64,000 bases of DNA from an uncultured Winogradskyella sp. (GTDB lineage: Bacteria > Bacteroidota > Bacteroidia > Flavobacteriales > Flavobacteriaceae). Positions 38,247 through 47,469 of this stretch are shown here, piece by piece (the stretch's first letter is position 1; each line of letters begins with the position of its first letter). The stretch is from the NCBI RefSeq assembly GCF_947496485.1, contig NZ_CANMCZ010000001.1, positions 243,596 to 307,595 of the forward strand, read 5' to 3'. The notes beneath the pieces were generated by a model, which searched no databases, was not told the origin of the DNA, and was given only the letters and a program-made list of their open reading frames with translations. The translations under genes and the position numbers were made by a program.

Positions 38247-38402
38247 TTTATTATTTTAATTAATTTTATATTTAATTTATTGATGCCCAGAGATCTACAG
38301 CTCTCTACTTAAAGTTAGCAAATCTAACACTTTATAAACTCGGAATTAAAATCCTGTGTTTTCTAAGCTGTTTCTTAAGTAACTCATACCTATTATAGTT
38401 TC

Positions 38403-38418
38403 CGCTTTCGCGAAAGCG
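38403..38418. repeat. GC-rich 16-bp palindrome CGCTTTCGCGAAAGCG
   Basis: A perfect palindrome in an AT-rich intergenic region. The core CTTTCGCGAAAG is also at 51579-51590 and 54666-54677, both inside coding sequence. Confidence 0.75.
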
Positions 38419-38456
38419 AGACCTTCAAAATTGCTTATTTCAATTCATCCTACTCT

Positions 38457-39440
38457 CTATAAATTACCATTCTTGTTTTCAATTCTTTGTGAACCATTAA
38501 ATTTTGTCAACCATTTTAAAATTGATTGATTAGTTTCTTGTGGTAATTCTTGTTGAATATGATGACCACAATCCAAACAAATCATATCCAAATCAGGAAC
38601 AAAATCCTGGAGCCTTTCAAATTTTGGAATCATATCTAGATTACCATAGATCATAAGTGTAGGCTGTTTGATGATTGGGTCTATATCTGCTATTAAGTGC
38701 CAGTTTCGGTCTAGATTTCTATACCAATTAATAGCGCCATTAAATCCAGAATTTTTAAAGGCCGTCACAAATACAGACAAATCATCGTCGTTCAAAATAG
38801 GCTCACCAAGTGGTTTTTCAGCTTTGGCAAGATTCATCATTAACATTCCTGATTCTGGTGGCGCTAGAGGTACATTTTTACGAAATAAATTATGAAGAAA
38901 GTTTTCTGCATGGTTATCTAACACAGCATCTGCCACTCCGGGTTTTTTATTGAAGTGAACAAAATAGAACTCTTCACCAAAAAGCTCTTCCATGAATTGA
39001 ATCCATGGTTTTTCACCTCGTTCTTGGTAAGGCAAGGCAAGATTTATAATTTTATTGGCACGATCTGGATGTAATAGTGCCAAGTTCCAGACTACATTTG
39101 CACCCCAATCATGTCCCACAAAAACAGCATCTCTGTAGTTGTAATAATCAAGTAAAGCTACTAAATCACCTGTTAAATGGATTATATCATATGCCGTTAC
39201 TTCTTTAGGGCGCGATGAATTACCATATCCTCTTTGATTTGGAACAATGACATGATAACCAGCTTGAACAAGCGCTGGTATTTGATAGCGCCAAGAGAAA
39301 GCATGTTCGGGAAAGCCATGACAAAGTACAATTGGATTACCCATATTTTCTTTACCTGCTTCAAATACTTCTAACTCAATTCCATTTATTGAAATTATAT
39401 TGGATTTGGGAAAATTTGAAAATTTAAATTCTTGTGTCAT
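38457..39440 (-). CDS. Alpha/beta hydrolase, epoxide hydrolase-like
   Basis: About 327 residues from the ATG at 39440 (a TTG at 39461 is an alternative). Motifs: LCHGFPEHAFSWRYQ (oxyanion HGFPE), nucleophile Asp in GHDWGANV, and the late DCGHHIQQELP supplying the His. An Asp nucleophile in GHDWG with HGFPE is the signature of soluble epoxide hydrolases and haloalkane dehalogenase relatives. No signal peptide, so cytoplasmic. Next to a second alpha/beta hydrolase and a quinone-oxidoreductase-like gene on the same strand. Confidence 0.85.
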   Translation of the reverse strand: MTQEFKFSNFPKSNIISINGIELEVFEAGKENMGNPIVLCHGFPEHAFSWRYQIPALVQAGYHVIVPNQRGYGNSSRPKEVTAYDIIHLTGDLVALLDYYNYRDAVFVGHDWGANVVWNLALLHPDRANKIINLALPYQERGEKPWIQFMEELFGEEFYFVHFNKKPGVADAVLDNHAENFLHNLFRKNVPLAPPESGMLMMNLAKAEKPLGEPILNDDDLSVFVTAFKNSGFNGAINWYRNLDRNWHLIADIDPIIKQPTLMIYGNLDMIPKFERLQDFVPDLDMICLDCGHHIQQELPQETNQSILKWLTKFNGSQRIENKNGNL

Positions 39441-39447
39441 TTCAATG

Positions 39448-40302
39448 TTAGTTTTTATCAATAATTAAATCTTCTATTTTTTTAAAATTCTTAGCATTCG
39501 GGACATGTTTTGAACCTTCCAGTAATACTGTTTCGCTTAGTGTCGGAAAAACTCTTTCGGCGCGTTTTACCATTTTTTTGCCTGGAAACAGGATATCCTT
39601 TTCTGAAGCGAAAATGGTAATTGGTGTATTAATTTCTTTTGCTGAATTTTTTGAAATAACCGGCAACGGCGAAAAATCCATGTTGCAATTTTGAAACGTA
39701 GTCCCCATGAATTGAAAAGCAAAATCATCGGCTTCACTAAAGAGGACATTCATGACTTTTTTGAGATACTTACTTTTATTCGTTTTTGTGAATTTCTTTA
39801 AGGGTATAAACATTTTAAACAATCCTGTAAAAGGGTTACCGTTTACGATGTAAACTGGCGCAATGAGGTACGCCTTTTTTATAAGGGTTTCATCAAATTC
39901 TAAAGTCTTTAAAGAAATAAATCCACCAAATGAAAACCCAACCAATGTTACTGCCGTAAGGTCTAACTTCTGAATGACTTCAACCAACCATTTGCCATAA
40001 TCCAAAGATTTCATATCTAATCGATTCTCAGCACTTTTGGTGGGTTGGGCTAAGACATCAACTGCATAAACACAATATTTAGAGCTTAGATTTGGAAACG
40101 AATCTAAAATTTGTGGTGCACAACCACCTGTGCCGTGAATCAGCACTAATGGAGGGTTTTTAGTGTCCCCAGTAATTATAACATTAGTAGCCCCAAATTG
40201 GTTCTGTATCAATTTTTCTGAATATTCAATATTCAGCTCATTCAACTTTTGATTGTAAAGACTTAAAATTTTTGATTTACCTTCTTGTGATTTAAAAAAC
40301 AT
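39448..40302 (-). CDS. Alpha/beta hydrolase
   Basis: 284 residues, no signal peptide. LIHGTGGCAPQ gives the oxyanion loop, GFSFGGFIS the Ser nucleophile, ASEKDILFPG the acid and GSKHVPN the His. Substrate unknown. Its stop lies eight bases ahead of the ATG of the epoxide-hydrolase-like gene, and the MDR oxidoreductase gene lies 54 bases upstream, so a small catabolic operon is likely. Confidence 0.8.
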   Translation of the reverse strand: MFFKSQEGKSKILSLYNQKLNELNIEYSEKLIQNQFGATNVIITGDTKNPPLVLIHGTGGCAPQILDSFPNLSSKYCVYAVDVLAQPTKSAENRLDMKSLDYGKWLVEVIQKLDLTAVTLVGFSFGGFISLKTLEFDETLIKKAYLIAPVYIVNGNPFTGLFKMFIPLKKFTKTNKSKYLKKVMNVLFSEADDFAFQFMGTTFQNCNMDFSPLPVISKNSAKEINTPITIFASEKDILFPGKKMVKRAERVFPTLSETVLLEGSKHVPNAKNFKKIEDLIIDKN

Positions 40303-40356
40303 GTGCTGTTCGTTTTTTTATTAATGATTTATGGATTGAGATTATCTATAGTCCAA

Positions 40357-41289
40357 CTAAATAGTGATTACCACATTTCCTCTTTTATGACCCATCTCCA
40401 CATATTTGTGAGCTTCGGCCATTTCTTCTAAAGAATATACTCTATCAATAACAGGTCTAAGTTTCTCTTGTTCGGCTAACCTTTTTAAATTCAAAAAAGC
40501 TTCTTTTGGAGTTAATGGAGTCCCATGATCAATGGATATATATTTGCCATTCAAAGTCAACGCTTTTTTGCTCATTTCTTTTAGTTTCGATGATTTCGAA
40601 TTGCCTACAGCATCAATCACATATTTATATGTTTCTAATTGTTTTTCAGCATTTTCTATTGTGTAGTCAATCACCTTATCACTTCCTAAAGAGGTTACTA
40701 ATTCAAAATTTCGACTACTGCATACACTTGTAACATGAGCACCCATATACTTCGCCAATTGTATCGCCATTGTACCTATACTTCCTGACGCTCCATAAAT
40801 TAAAACATTGTCGCCTTTGTTTATGCTCGTCTTTTTTAATAAGTGAGAAGCAAGTAAGCCACCATAAGGGATTGCTGCAGCTTCCTCAAAACTAAGATCT
40901 ATAGGTTTTAGGGCTAGATTCCAAACTTCTGGTAAACAAATATATTCTGCGTAAGAACCAAAACGACGTTTAGTAGGCGAGATAGAACCATAGGCAAAAA
41001 CCTCATCACCATTTTCAAACATTGTCACCTCCTTGCCTTTAGCCTCAATAATTCCAGCTGATACCATTCCCAACACAGGATTCCTTGGACGACCAAAACC
41101 AAATATGAGTTGAAGTATAAATCTAGAGATCAAAGGTTCATTTAATCTCCGAATAAGAACATCGCTTGTGGTAACTGAAGTAGCACGTATCTTTATAAGT
41201 ACTTCATTAGCTTTAGGTGTTGGTTTTTCAACATTACCTAGCACCAGATTATCTACATCGCCATATTTTAGACATTTTATTGCTTTCAT
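40357..41289 (-). CDS. NAD(P)-dependent zinc-less MDR oxidoreductase (quinone oxidoreductase-like)
   Basis: 310 residues. GroES-like N-terminal half and a Rossmann half with VLIYGASGSIGTMAIQLAKYMGA as two overlapping motifs for NADPH binding. The structural and catalytic zinc ligands of alcohol dehydrogenases are absent, so it belongs with the quinone oxidoreductases. It probably reduces an enone or quinone. It leads the likely operon with two alpha/beta hydrolases. Confidence 0.86.
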   Translation of the reverse strand: MKAIKCLKYGDVDNLVLGNVEKPTPKANEVLIKIRATSVTTSDVLIRRLNEPLISRFILQLIFGFGRPRNPVLGMVSAGIIEAKGKEVTMFENGDEVFAYGSISPTKRRFGSYAEYICLPEVWNLALKPIDLSFEEAAAIPYGGLLASHLLKKTSINKGDNVLIYGASGSIGTMAIQLAKYMGAHVTSVCSSRNFELVTSLGSDKVIDYTIENAEKQLETYKYVIDAVGNSKSSKLKEMSKKALTLNGKYISIDHGTPLTPKEAFLNLKRLAEQEKLRPVIDRVYSLEEMAEAHKYVEMGHKRGNVVITI

Positions 41290-41300
41290 AATTGTTTTTG

Positions 41301-41870
41301 CTAAAACCTATACCCTATTCGCAAGTGCATATTTAATTCCAGTTCACTTTTGTTCTTTAAATAACCAGCACGTTTAGCAAATGTGTAGCTAAATCCGGCA
41401 CCAAGACCTGCTTCATAATTAAAGTGTTTGCCTAAATTTCTTCTAATTCCCCAAGTAGGTATGATAGAAAAATCACTCACCACAGGAGCATCGTCAGTAT
41501 TGAACAGCGCCAATTCTGGATGATAACCCATTTTTAAAGCAATAAAATTGCCACTATTTCCTTCAATTAGTTTTGAGTTCTCTGAGCGTTTTTTGAGATT
41601 GTAATAGAATCTTGGCTCCATAACTATTACAGGTGTTAGCAAAAATGGAGAATCATAATCATCGTAAAACGTAGATTCCCAAATACCAAAATCAAAACCA
41701 AGTTCAATTCTCAGTGCTATAGTATTTGATAGTTTTGCTTCATTATATGCCCAGATTCCTAAAACTCCAGTTTGTAATCCGAATGTTGATTTTTCTACAC
41801 TTGTTGTTTGAGCAACACCAATCGTCGTGGAAAAGATAATTAGCGCTAATATTATTATTGTACGTTTCAT
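41301..41870 (-). CDS. Secreted beta-rich protein, probable outer-membrane barrel
   Basis: 189 residues with a signal peptide (1-20, ending GVAQ). The rest alternates polar and hydrophobic residues in short strands and ends LELNMHLRIGYRF, an aromatic C-terminus usual for outer-membrane barrels. Family not recognised. It lies 52 bases after the next barrel gene upstream and could be cotranscribed with it. Confidence 0.65.
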   Translation of the reverse strand: MKRTIIILALIIFSTTIGVAQTTSVEKSTFGLQTGVLGIWAYNEAKLSNTIALRIELGFDFGIWESTFYDDYDSPFLLTPVIVMEPRFYYNLKKRSENSKLIEGNSGNFIALKMGYHPELALFNTDDAPVVSDFSIIPTWGIRRNLGKHFNYEAGLGAGFSYTFAKRAGYLKNKSELELNMHLRIGYRF

Positions 41871-41922
41871 AATGTTTCAATTAAAAATTAGTTTTCTATT
41901 CGTGTTTAAGTCAAATTCAACA

Positions 41923-42525
41923 TTATAACCAGCTGAACCCTAATCCTACATTAAAGATTACGGCATCTCTATCCGCACCTCCATCTAAAGACACACTACC
42001 AAGCACCAATTTAGACTGAATATTGAGCGCAAAATTTTTCTTTTTGTAAATCTCATAACCTGTGCTTGCCATAACAGCGGCACCAAAATTCCAATCGTCA
42101 TTTACATTGTCTTTAATATCATATAGTGCAGGTGAGTCTATGGCTAATCCAATTCCACCATGAATCCACCAACGATCTTTTACCCAATACTGTACAGATG
42201 GGATAAATGCTCCAAAATTTCTGTCATTGTCCTGAAATTCGTAGATGTTTCCTGGTAAAGAGGCAGTAATAGCAAGTCTTTCGTTTAACATATAGCCAAA
42301 CTTTAGATCTGGAAAAACAAAGGTTCCTTGAGCCTTGTCAAAGGTTTGAATACCTGCACTATCTTCTATGCTGATAATGCCACCACCTACTACGAATTCG
42401 AAGATGAAACCATCCCTTTGTGTTGTTGTTTCTGAATTTGTGTTTTGTGCATAGGTTATACTTGATAATAATGTAAAGGCTACACAAGCCATTCTTGATA
42501 AGATTTGTTTTTTAATAGATTTCAT
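41923..42525 (-). CDS. Probable outer-membrane beta-barrel protein
   Basis: 200 residues with a signal peptide (about 1-26, ending TYAQ). Strand-like segments (FPDLKFGYMLNERLAITASL, WWIHGGIGLAID) and the C-terminal VIFNVGLGFSWL fit a small eight-strand barrel. No named family recognised. Confidence 0.65.
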   Translation of the reverse strand: MKSIKKQILSRMACVAFTLLSSITYAQNTNSETTTQRDGFIFEFVVGGGIISIEDSAGIQTFDKAQGTFVFPDLKFGYMLNERLAITASLPGNIYEFQDNDRNFGAFIPSVQYWVKDRWWIHGGIGLAIDSPALYDIKDNVNDDWNFGAAVMASTGYEIYKKKNFALNIQSKLVLGSVSLDGGADRDAVIFNVGLGFSWL

Positions 42526-42566
42526 AATTGTTTGTTTTTGATTGATGATTTATTTCGTATTCTTAG

Positions 42567-42726
42567 TTAATACATTAATTTTTTTTTTGAGTATTCTAAC
42601 GCTGCGCCAATGGTAATTCCAATGGGAAGCCACAAAGCTATGTTTGAGGTTAATACGCCTAATAATACTCCTGAAACTATGCCAATTGCAAGTCTAATTC
42701 CTTTTTTTACTTTTAATTAATTTCAT
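42567..42726 (-). pseudogene. Small glycine-zipper membrane protein gene with a +1 frameshift
   Basis: ATG at 42726 opens MKLIKSKK and meets a stop four codons later. Dropping one A from a run of seven restores a frame KGIRLAIGIVSGVLLGVL, then LPIGITIGAALEYSKKK, ending at 42567. The hairpin with small residues resembles the end of the protein at 17430. Could be a decayed gene, a sequencing slip or a switchable homopolymer. Confidence 0.5.
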
Positions 42727-42778
42727 AATTGTTTGTTTTTTGATTTTTTAAATTGATGTTTACCACTCGATATCAAAT

Positions 42779-42966
42779 TTTTCTGAATTATTCATTTGTA
42801 TTTCGTAATTCAGCATATGTGTCTTTTAGCTTCTTTAATGATTCAATGGCATTACCATAAGCCTCACGATTTTTTTCTGAATTATTCATTTGTATTTCGT
42901 AATTCAGCATATGTGTCTTTTAGCTTCTTTAATGATTCAATGGCATTACCATAAGCCTCACGATTT
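42779..42966. repeat. Tandem duplication of about 94 bp at the end of the lipoprotein-like gene
   Basis: The stretch from 42779 recurs almost exactly from 42873. The period is not a multiple of three, so the outer copy is out of frame. The stop of the gene at 42882 lies in the inner copy. Confidence 0.85.
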
Positions 42967-43208
42967 TGTGCGATCGTAGTCATTCTCGTTAAAACCATGT
43001 TTTCAAAATAAATGTCTTTTCCATAAGTGTCTGAAGAAGTGCCCATTTCCCTAAATTTAACGTTTGGCATCAAAAAATTCTCGTAATAATCTGCAAGGGT
43101 TGGTTGATCTGCTAATGAAACGGAGTTTTCCTTACAAGATATTAGCAATAAGATTAGCACTGGATATAGGCTTTTTATTAATTGAAATACTATTTTTAAA
43201 TAACTCAT
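42882..43208 (-). CDS. Small lipoprotein, paralogue of the 27512 lipoprotein at its N-terminus only
   Basis: About 108 residues from the ATG at 43208. The signal ends LLLISC and the next 15 residues (KENSVSLADQPTLADYY) match the lipoprotein at 27512; after that the sequence is unrelated, charged and helical (MTTIAQNREAYGNAIESLKK). The 3' end lies in a tandem duplication. It shares a LytTR-type operator with 27512. It may be the result of recombination after duplication of the regulated promoter and leader. Confidence 0.6.
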   Translation of the reverse strand: MSYLKIVFQLIKSLYPVLILLLISCKENSVSLADQPTLADYYENFLMPNVKFREMGTSSDTYGKDIYFENMVLTRMTTIAQNREAYGNAIESLKKLKDTYAELRNTNE

Positions 43209-43275
43209 AATAAGACTTTTAAAATAATGATAACACAATGTAAAGCTTATGTCTCTATCTCAAAAGGAAAAGTAC

Positions 43276-43303
43276 ATGAGCGTAAATAAATCTAATTGTA
43301 CGT
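43276..43303 (-). promoter_or_regulatory. LytTR-type operator pair upstream of the 42882 lipoprotein gene
   Basis: ATGAGCGT (43276) and TTGTACGT (43296), period 20. The flanking GGAAAAGTAC and GTTAGAAAATTT are also shared with the site at 28201, so the whole promoter region was probably duplicated. Confidence 0.55.
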
Positions 43304-43418
43304 TAGAAAATTTCATAATTGTTCGTTTTTTGATTGATGATTGATTGATGAATTATATTTTATTGTTTTGATGTACTGATAACTATTATTAAGTGAAAAG
43401 ATAAGTTTGAGTTAGATT

Positions 43419-44504
43419 CTAAATCCTTTTTAATTCTTTCTGTACGACGCTTTTAAATTTCCATTTCAAACCAAATAAAGGTCTCAAGATTGTAATTCTT
43501 TTTAAGATGAATTCATAAATGAGAAAACAGACTATAAACGTAAATAGGGTAATTCCTACAAACTCTAGCATAGGATGAAGATCTAATGGCAGAATGAGTA
43601 ATGCACCTGCATATAAGACAAACATGTGAATAATATAAACTGGATAAACAGCTGCACTCAAATAGCTTAGTAAGGCACTTGGTTTATTAAAGTAACTATA
43701 TCCTATTCCAAATAAACCCAATATCCAAGAATTTGATTCTATGCTGGTGATATACATATTTGATATAGACTCAAATCTAGTGAAACGAATAGCAAATAAG
43801 ACAGACGCTATGACTATATATAACCATTTCCATTTAGAAACGGTTTGCCAGAATGCGCTACCACTGTATACGAAAAGAAAACCAAAAAAGAACGCAAGAA
43901 AACCCATAAAGAATCCATGCCATGTTTCAGCGTACAGTTCAAATAACTGTGGTTGAACAACACCAATTTCTAACATAAAAAATGCTGATATAGATAACGG
44001 TCCTAAAGCATAGGTCATGACTTTTGAAATGGTCATTCCAAATTTTCCATTTTCGTTTTTCTTCAGATAGAAAAAAAGAGGTAACAACACAATCACATAG
44101 ACCACAATATTTCCTAAAAACCATAGGTGTCCCATATGTGGAAAATAGCTCAGTGGCATATTATAGTAGTTCTGAAAAACTAAAAAGTGTAATGGAGTGA
44201 TTACCAAAATTCCAAACACAAAGGGCAATAGAATTCGTTTACCTCGCTCTATAAACAATTGCTTCCAATTTCTTTTTTTCATTGCGAAATATAAACCCAT
44301 TCCAGATACAAAAAATAGCAAAGGTATTCTCCAAACATTGAGCATCGTCATAGGTTCCCAAAGTCCTACCAAAGCGTCTTCGCTTCTTATAAAACCTATA
44401 AACATGGCCCAAGGTTGAAAAATAATAGCTATGTGGTAAATCAATAATAAGCCTATAGCAATTACTCTTAACCAATCAATATCGTATCTTCTTTCTGTGG
44501 TCAT
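43419..44504 (-). CDS. Acyltransferase 3 (OafA-like) membrane protein
   Basis: 361 residues with about ten hydrophobic segments. The opening RRYDIDWLRVIAIGLLLIYH carries the DxLR and His features of acyltransferase-3 proteins, and RIPLLFFVSGMGL is the next conserved block. These proteins move acyl groups onto sugars or other acceptors at the membrane. The acceptor is not evident. It starts 12 bases after an ankyrin protein gene. Confidence 0.83.
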   Translation of the reverse strand: MTTERRYDIDWLRVIAIGLLLIYHIAIIFQPWAMFIGFIRSEDALVGLWEPMTMLNVWRIPLLFFVSGMGLYFAMKKRNWKQLFIERGKRILLPFVFGILVITPLHFLVFQNYYNMPLSYFPHMGHLWFLGNIVVYVIVLLPLFFYLKKNENGKFGMTISKVMTYALGPLSISAFFMLEIGVVQPQLFELYAETWHGFFMGFLAFFFGFLFVYSGSAFWQTVSKWKWLYIVIASVLFAIRFTRFESISNMYITSIESNSWILGLFGIGYSYFNKPSALLSYLSAAVYPVYIIHMFVLYAGALLILPLDLHPMLEFVGITLFTFIVCFLIYEFILKRITILRPLFGLKWKFKSVVQKELKRI

Positions 44505-44516
44505 CGTATTGTATGT

Positions 44517-45110
44517 TTATTGAAGCATCATTGCTACAACAGGACGTGCTTTTTGTAATTCATTAAGATCTAATTCAAACCCCATTGGTTTTAATTGTTG
44601 AATTAGCATTTCATAGATAGGTTTCATTTGAGCAAAATCTGCCATTACAGTTTCTCTTGCTGTAGCTCCATAATTATTGCGAGCTGATTTATCTGCTTTT
44701 GCATCAATAAGTAATTGTACAATTTCAATACGTCCAAAGAATGCTGCTGTATGTAAAGCTGTGCCACCATCATTATTTTCAATAGACAAATCTGCCTTGG
44801 CGTTGATCAATACTTTTGCAATTTCTGGTTTATTAAAAGTGGCTGCGGTCATTAATGGTGTAGAACCAGACATAGCCTCTTTTTGATTAATGTCCGTCCC
44901 AGCTTCAATATGCTGCTTAACTGCATCTAAGTTTCCAGTGAGTACAGCTCCGTGAATATCTATACTTGGTTTGGTTGCAATTTTTGTAGTTTTAGCAATA
45001 TTATCTGAGTTTGATTTTTTGTCAGATTGCGCACATGAACTTGTTAATAAAAGCGTTAAGAATAACATCTGAATGGTCGTTTTTATTGAATTAATCGTAA
45101 GTTTTTTCAT
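44517..45110 (-). CDS. Secreted ankyrin-repeat lipoprotein
   Basis: 197 residues with a lipoprotein-type signal ending LLTSSC (about residue 26). Residues about 50-160 form three ankyrin repeats (GSTPLMTAATFNKPEIAKVL, GGTALHTAAFFGRIEIVQLL). It probably binds a protein partner in the periplasm. It lies just upstream of the acyltransferase gene on the same strand and is divergent from the AraC/TPR regulator gene. Confidence 0.78.
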   Translation of the reverse strand: MKKLTINSIKTTIQMLFLTLLLTSSCAQSDKKSNSDNIAKTTKIATKPSIDIHGAVLTGNLDAVKQHIEAGTDINQKEAMSGSTPLMTAATFNKPEIAKVLINAKADLSIENNDGGTALHTAAFFGRIEIVQLLIDAKADKSARNNYGATARETVMADFAQMKPIYEMLIQQLKPMGFELDLNELQKARPVVAMMLQ

Positions 45111-45226
45111 AATTTTAAATTGTAACGATTTATAACTTGATTTTTGTTCCTACAAAGATGCGAAACCACCCTAATCAACTGATAATGTGTATGAAGCCTA
45201 ATGTATAAAGTTTGATGAGAGGTAGA

Positions 45227-45259
45227 AAATTATGACGCAGAAGTATAAATTATGACGCA
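45227..45259. promoter_or_regulatory. Direct repeat AAATTATGACGCA x2, candidate operator
   Basis: Exact 13-bp copies at 45227 and 45247, 20 bases apart, in the region between the ankyrin gene and the AraC/TPR regulator gene. AraC-type proteins bind such direct repeats. Confidence 0.5.
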
Positions 45260-45323
45260 AGCAACTGTTTTTTTGCTAAAGAATTTCAAACTTAAAACCA
45301 TAGAATGGTTCAATATAAATTTC

Positions 45324-45331
45324 TAAATTTG
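45324..45331 (+). promoter_or_regulatory. Bacteroidetes -7 promoter element TAAATTTG
   Basis: Matches TAnnTTTG, 17 bases before the ATG at 45349. I see no convincing -33 box. Confidence 0.4.
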
Positions 45332-45348
45332 TACTAGTATAAAACAAC

Positions 45349-47469
45349 ATGTCTAAAATCTCATATCAAGGAAAATTTATAGAACAGGCTGAGGCTCTTA
45401 TTTTAGAGAATATCTCTAATGAGCAATTTGGGGTTTCAGAATTGGCTGAACTCATGAATATGAGTAGATCAAATTTGTTGCGGAAAATTAAGAAGCAAAC
45501 ACAAGGTAGTGCTAGTCAATTTATTCGTGAAGTCAGACTCCAAAAAGGGATGACACTTTTAGAAGAAACGGAACTTACTATTTCTGAAATTTCTTATCAG
45601 GTGGGCTTTAGTAATAATTCCTATTTCACTAAATGTTTTAAGGACTATTATGGGTATTCGCCAGGCGAAGCCCGAAAAAAAATAGATGAGCAAATAGAAT
45701 TTGAACAAGATGGAGTAAAGGTAGAAGAAGATAACCAAAACAAAGACACTATTAAAGTTGCTGAAAAAGGGTTTTTCCAACAGTACCGAATTCAAATACT
45801 ATTTGGAATTTTCTTGGTTTTAGTGATAGCAGCATTCTCGTTTTATCCAAAAAAAGAAGTATCGAACGGTGATGAAGAGAATGCTAACTCTAAGAAATCT
45901 ATTGCAGTATTGCCGTTTAAGAATATGAGTAGCGATTCTGATAACCTGTATTTTGTTAATGGACTTATGGAGTCGACATTAAATAATCTACAAAAAATAG
46001 AAGATATTCGAGTTATAAGCAGAACCTCTGTAGAAAAATATAGAGATACAGATAAGACCATCTTAGAAATAGCACAGGAACTTAATGTCAATTACTTGAT
46101 TGAAGGAAGTGGGCAACGTGCTGGTGATCAAGTTTTATTGAATATTCAATTGATTGATGCTTCAATGGATACTCCGATATGGGCAGAACAGTACAACCAT
46201 AAAACGGCAGACATTTTTTCCATACAAAACGAAGTTGCAAAAAAAATTGCAGAAGCCATCGAAGTAACTGTAACACCAGCAGAACTAAAACAAATAGATA
46301 AAAAACCAACAGAAAACGTATTAGCATATGACTATTATTTAAAAGGACTTGAAGCCCTACAAACAAAGACAGAGGAGGGTTTGCAAGCCGCCATAAGTTC
46401 ATTTGAAAAAGCGATAGAAAACGACTCGAAATTTGCACTCGCTTATGCTCAGGTTGCAATTTGCTACTATTATTTAGATGTAAATAAAATTGAAAAGAAA
46501 TATTTAGACAAATTAAATGAATACGCAGACAATTCCTTGTTATATGATTCAACTTCAGAATTATCTTTGATTGCAAAAGCGCTGTATTATATAAACGCAA
46601 ACGAATTTAGGTTAGCGATACCTTACTTGGAAAAAGCACTAGATTATAATCCAAATGCTTCTTCTGTAGTGCTAATTTTATCTGATATCTATGCTAGAGT
46701 TGTTCCAGATACAAAAAAGTATCTCACTTATGCATTAAAAGGAATTAAATTAAATATTGAAGCTAACGATAGTGTATCTAAAAGTTTTATCTATCTAAAC
46801 CTGAGTAATGCATTAGTCCAAAATGGGTTTGCTAAAGAGGCTTCAAAATACATTGAAGAATCTCTGAAGTATAATCCTAAAAATCAATATAGTACCTACT
46901 TAAAAAATTTTATAGATTATGCGAATAATAAAGATTTAGAATCCTTAAGAAAAAAAATGCTCATAGAGTGGCGTAAAGATACTACTCGCGCTGATATCAC
47001 TCAAGAATTAGCCAAAACATATTATTTTCAGGAAGATTACGAAAAATCATTGGTTTATTACGAGAAATATATTAGTATACTTACTACTGATAAAATTGAC
47101 TTGTATCCAGCAGAGAACATAAAAATAGCCTACACCTATAAAAAATTGGGTCTTCCTAATAAAGCAGAAAAATATATTCAGAAATATAAAGATTATTTGG
47201 AAGAAGATGAGTCAATTTACAGAGAGGCAAGTTTAGCTATGCTGTATCTTTATGAAAATATACCAGATAAAGCTATAGAAGCCTACGATAAATTTAGTTC
47301 ACAAGATGGTTTCCAATATTGGGTGCTTTTATTTATGAAGGAAGACCCTCTATTGAACCAGTTGCAGAATCATCCAAGATACGACGAAACTATTGAGAAA
47401 ATAGAAGTGCAATTTTGGGAAAAACATAAAATACTTAAAGAAACTTTAAAAAAGGAAAAACTATTATAG
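45349..47469 (+). CDS. Membrane-anchored AraC-family regulator with FlgO-like and TPR domains
   Basis: 706 residues: an AraC/XylS double helix-turn-helix at the N-terminus (about 12-110; ISEISYQVGFSNNSYFTKCF, GYSPGEARK), one membrane segment (about 147-168), a FlgO/TolB-N-like domain starting KKSIAVLPFKNMSSD (about 180-320), then TPR repeats to the end. The family pairs cytoplasmic DNA binding with a periplasmic sensor. It is divergent from the ankyrin and acyltransferase genes, the likely targets, with a direct repeat between them. Confidence 0.85.
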   Translation: MSKISYQGKFIEQAEALILENISNEQFGVSELAELMNMSRSNLLRKIKKQTQGSASQFIREVRLQKGMTLLEETELTISEISYQVGFSNNSYFTKCFKDYYGYSPGEARKKIDEQIEFEQDGVKVEEDNQNKDTIKVAEKGFFQQYRIQILFGIFLVLVIAAFSFYPKKEVSNGDEENANSKKSIAVLPFKNMSSDSDNLYFVNGLMESTLNNLQKIEDIRVISRTSVEKYRDTDKTILEIAQELNVNYLIEGSGQRAGDQVLLNIQLIDASMDTPIWAEQYNHKTADIFSIQNEVAKKIAEAIEVTVTPAELKQIDKKPTENVLAYDYYLKGLEALQTKTEEGLQAAISSFEKAIENDSKFALAYAQVAICYYYLDVNKIEKKYLDKLNEYADNSLLYDSTSELSLIAKALYYINANEFRLAIPYLEKALDYNPNASSVVLILSDIYARVVPDTKKYLTYALKGIKLNIEANDSVSKSFIYLNLSNALVQNGFAKEASKYIEESLKYNPKNQYSTYLKNFIDYANNKDLESLRKKMLIEWRKDTTRADITQELAKTYYFQEDYEKSLVYYEKYISILTTDKIDLYPAENIKIAYTYKKLGLPNKAEKYIQKYKDYLEEDESIYREASLAMLYLYENIPDKAIEAYDKFSSQDGFQYWVLLFMKEDPLLNQLQNHPRYDETIEKIEVQFWEKHKILKETLKKEKLL

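Noticed and set aside
46088..46600. Minus-strand ORF of 170 codons
   Set aside because: It lies within the AraC/TPR regulator gene and has no recognisable domain.
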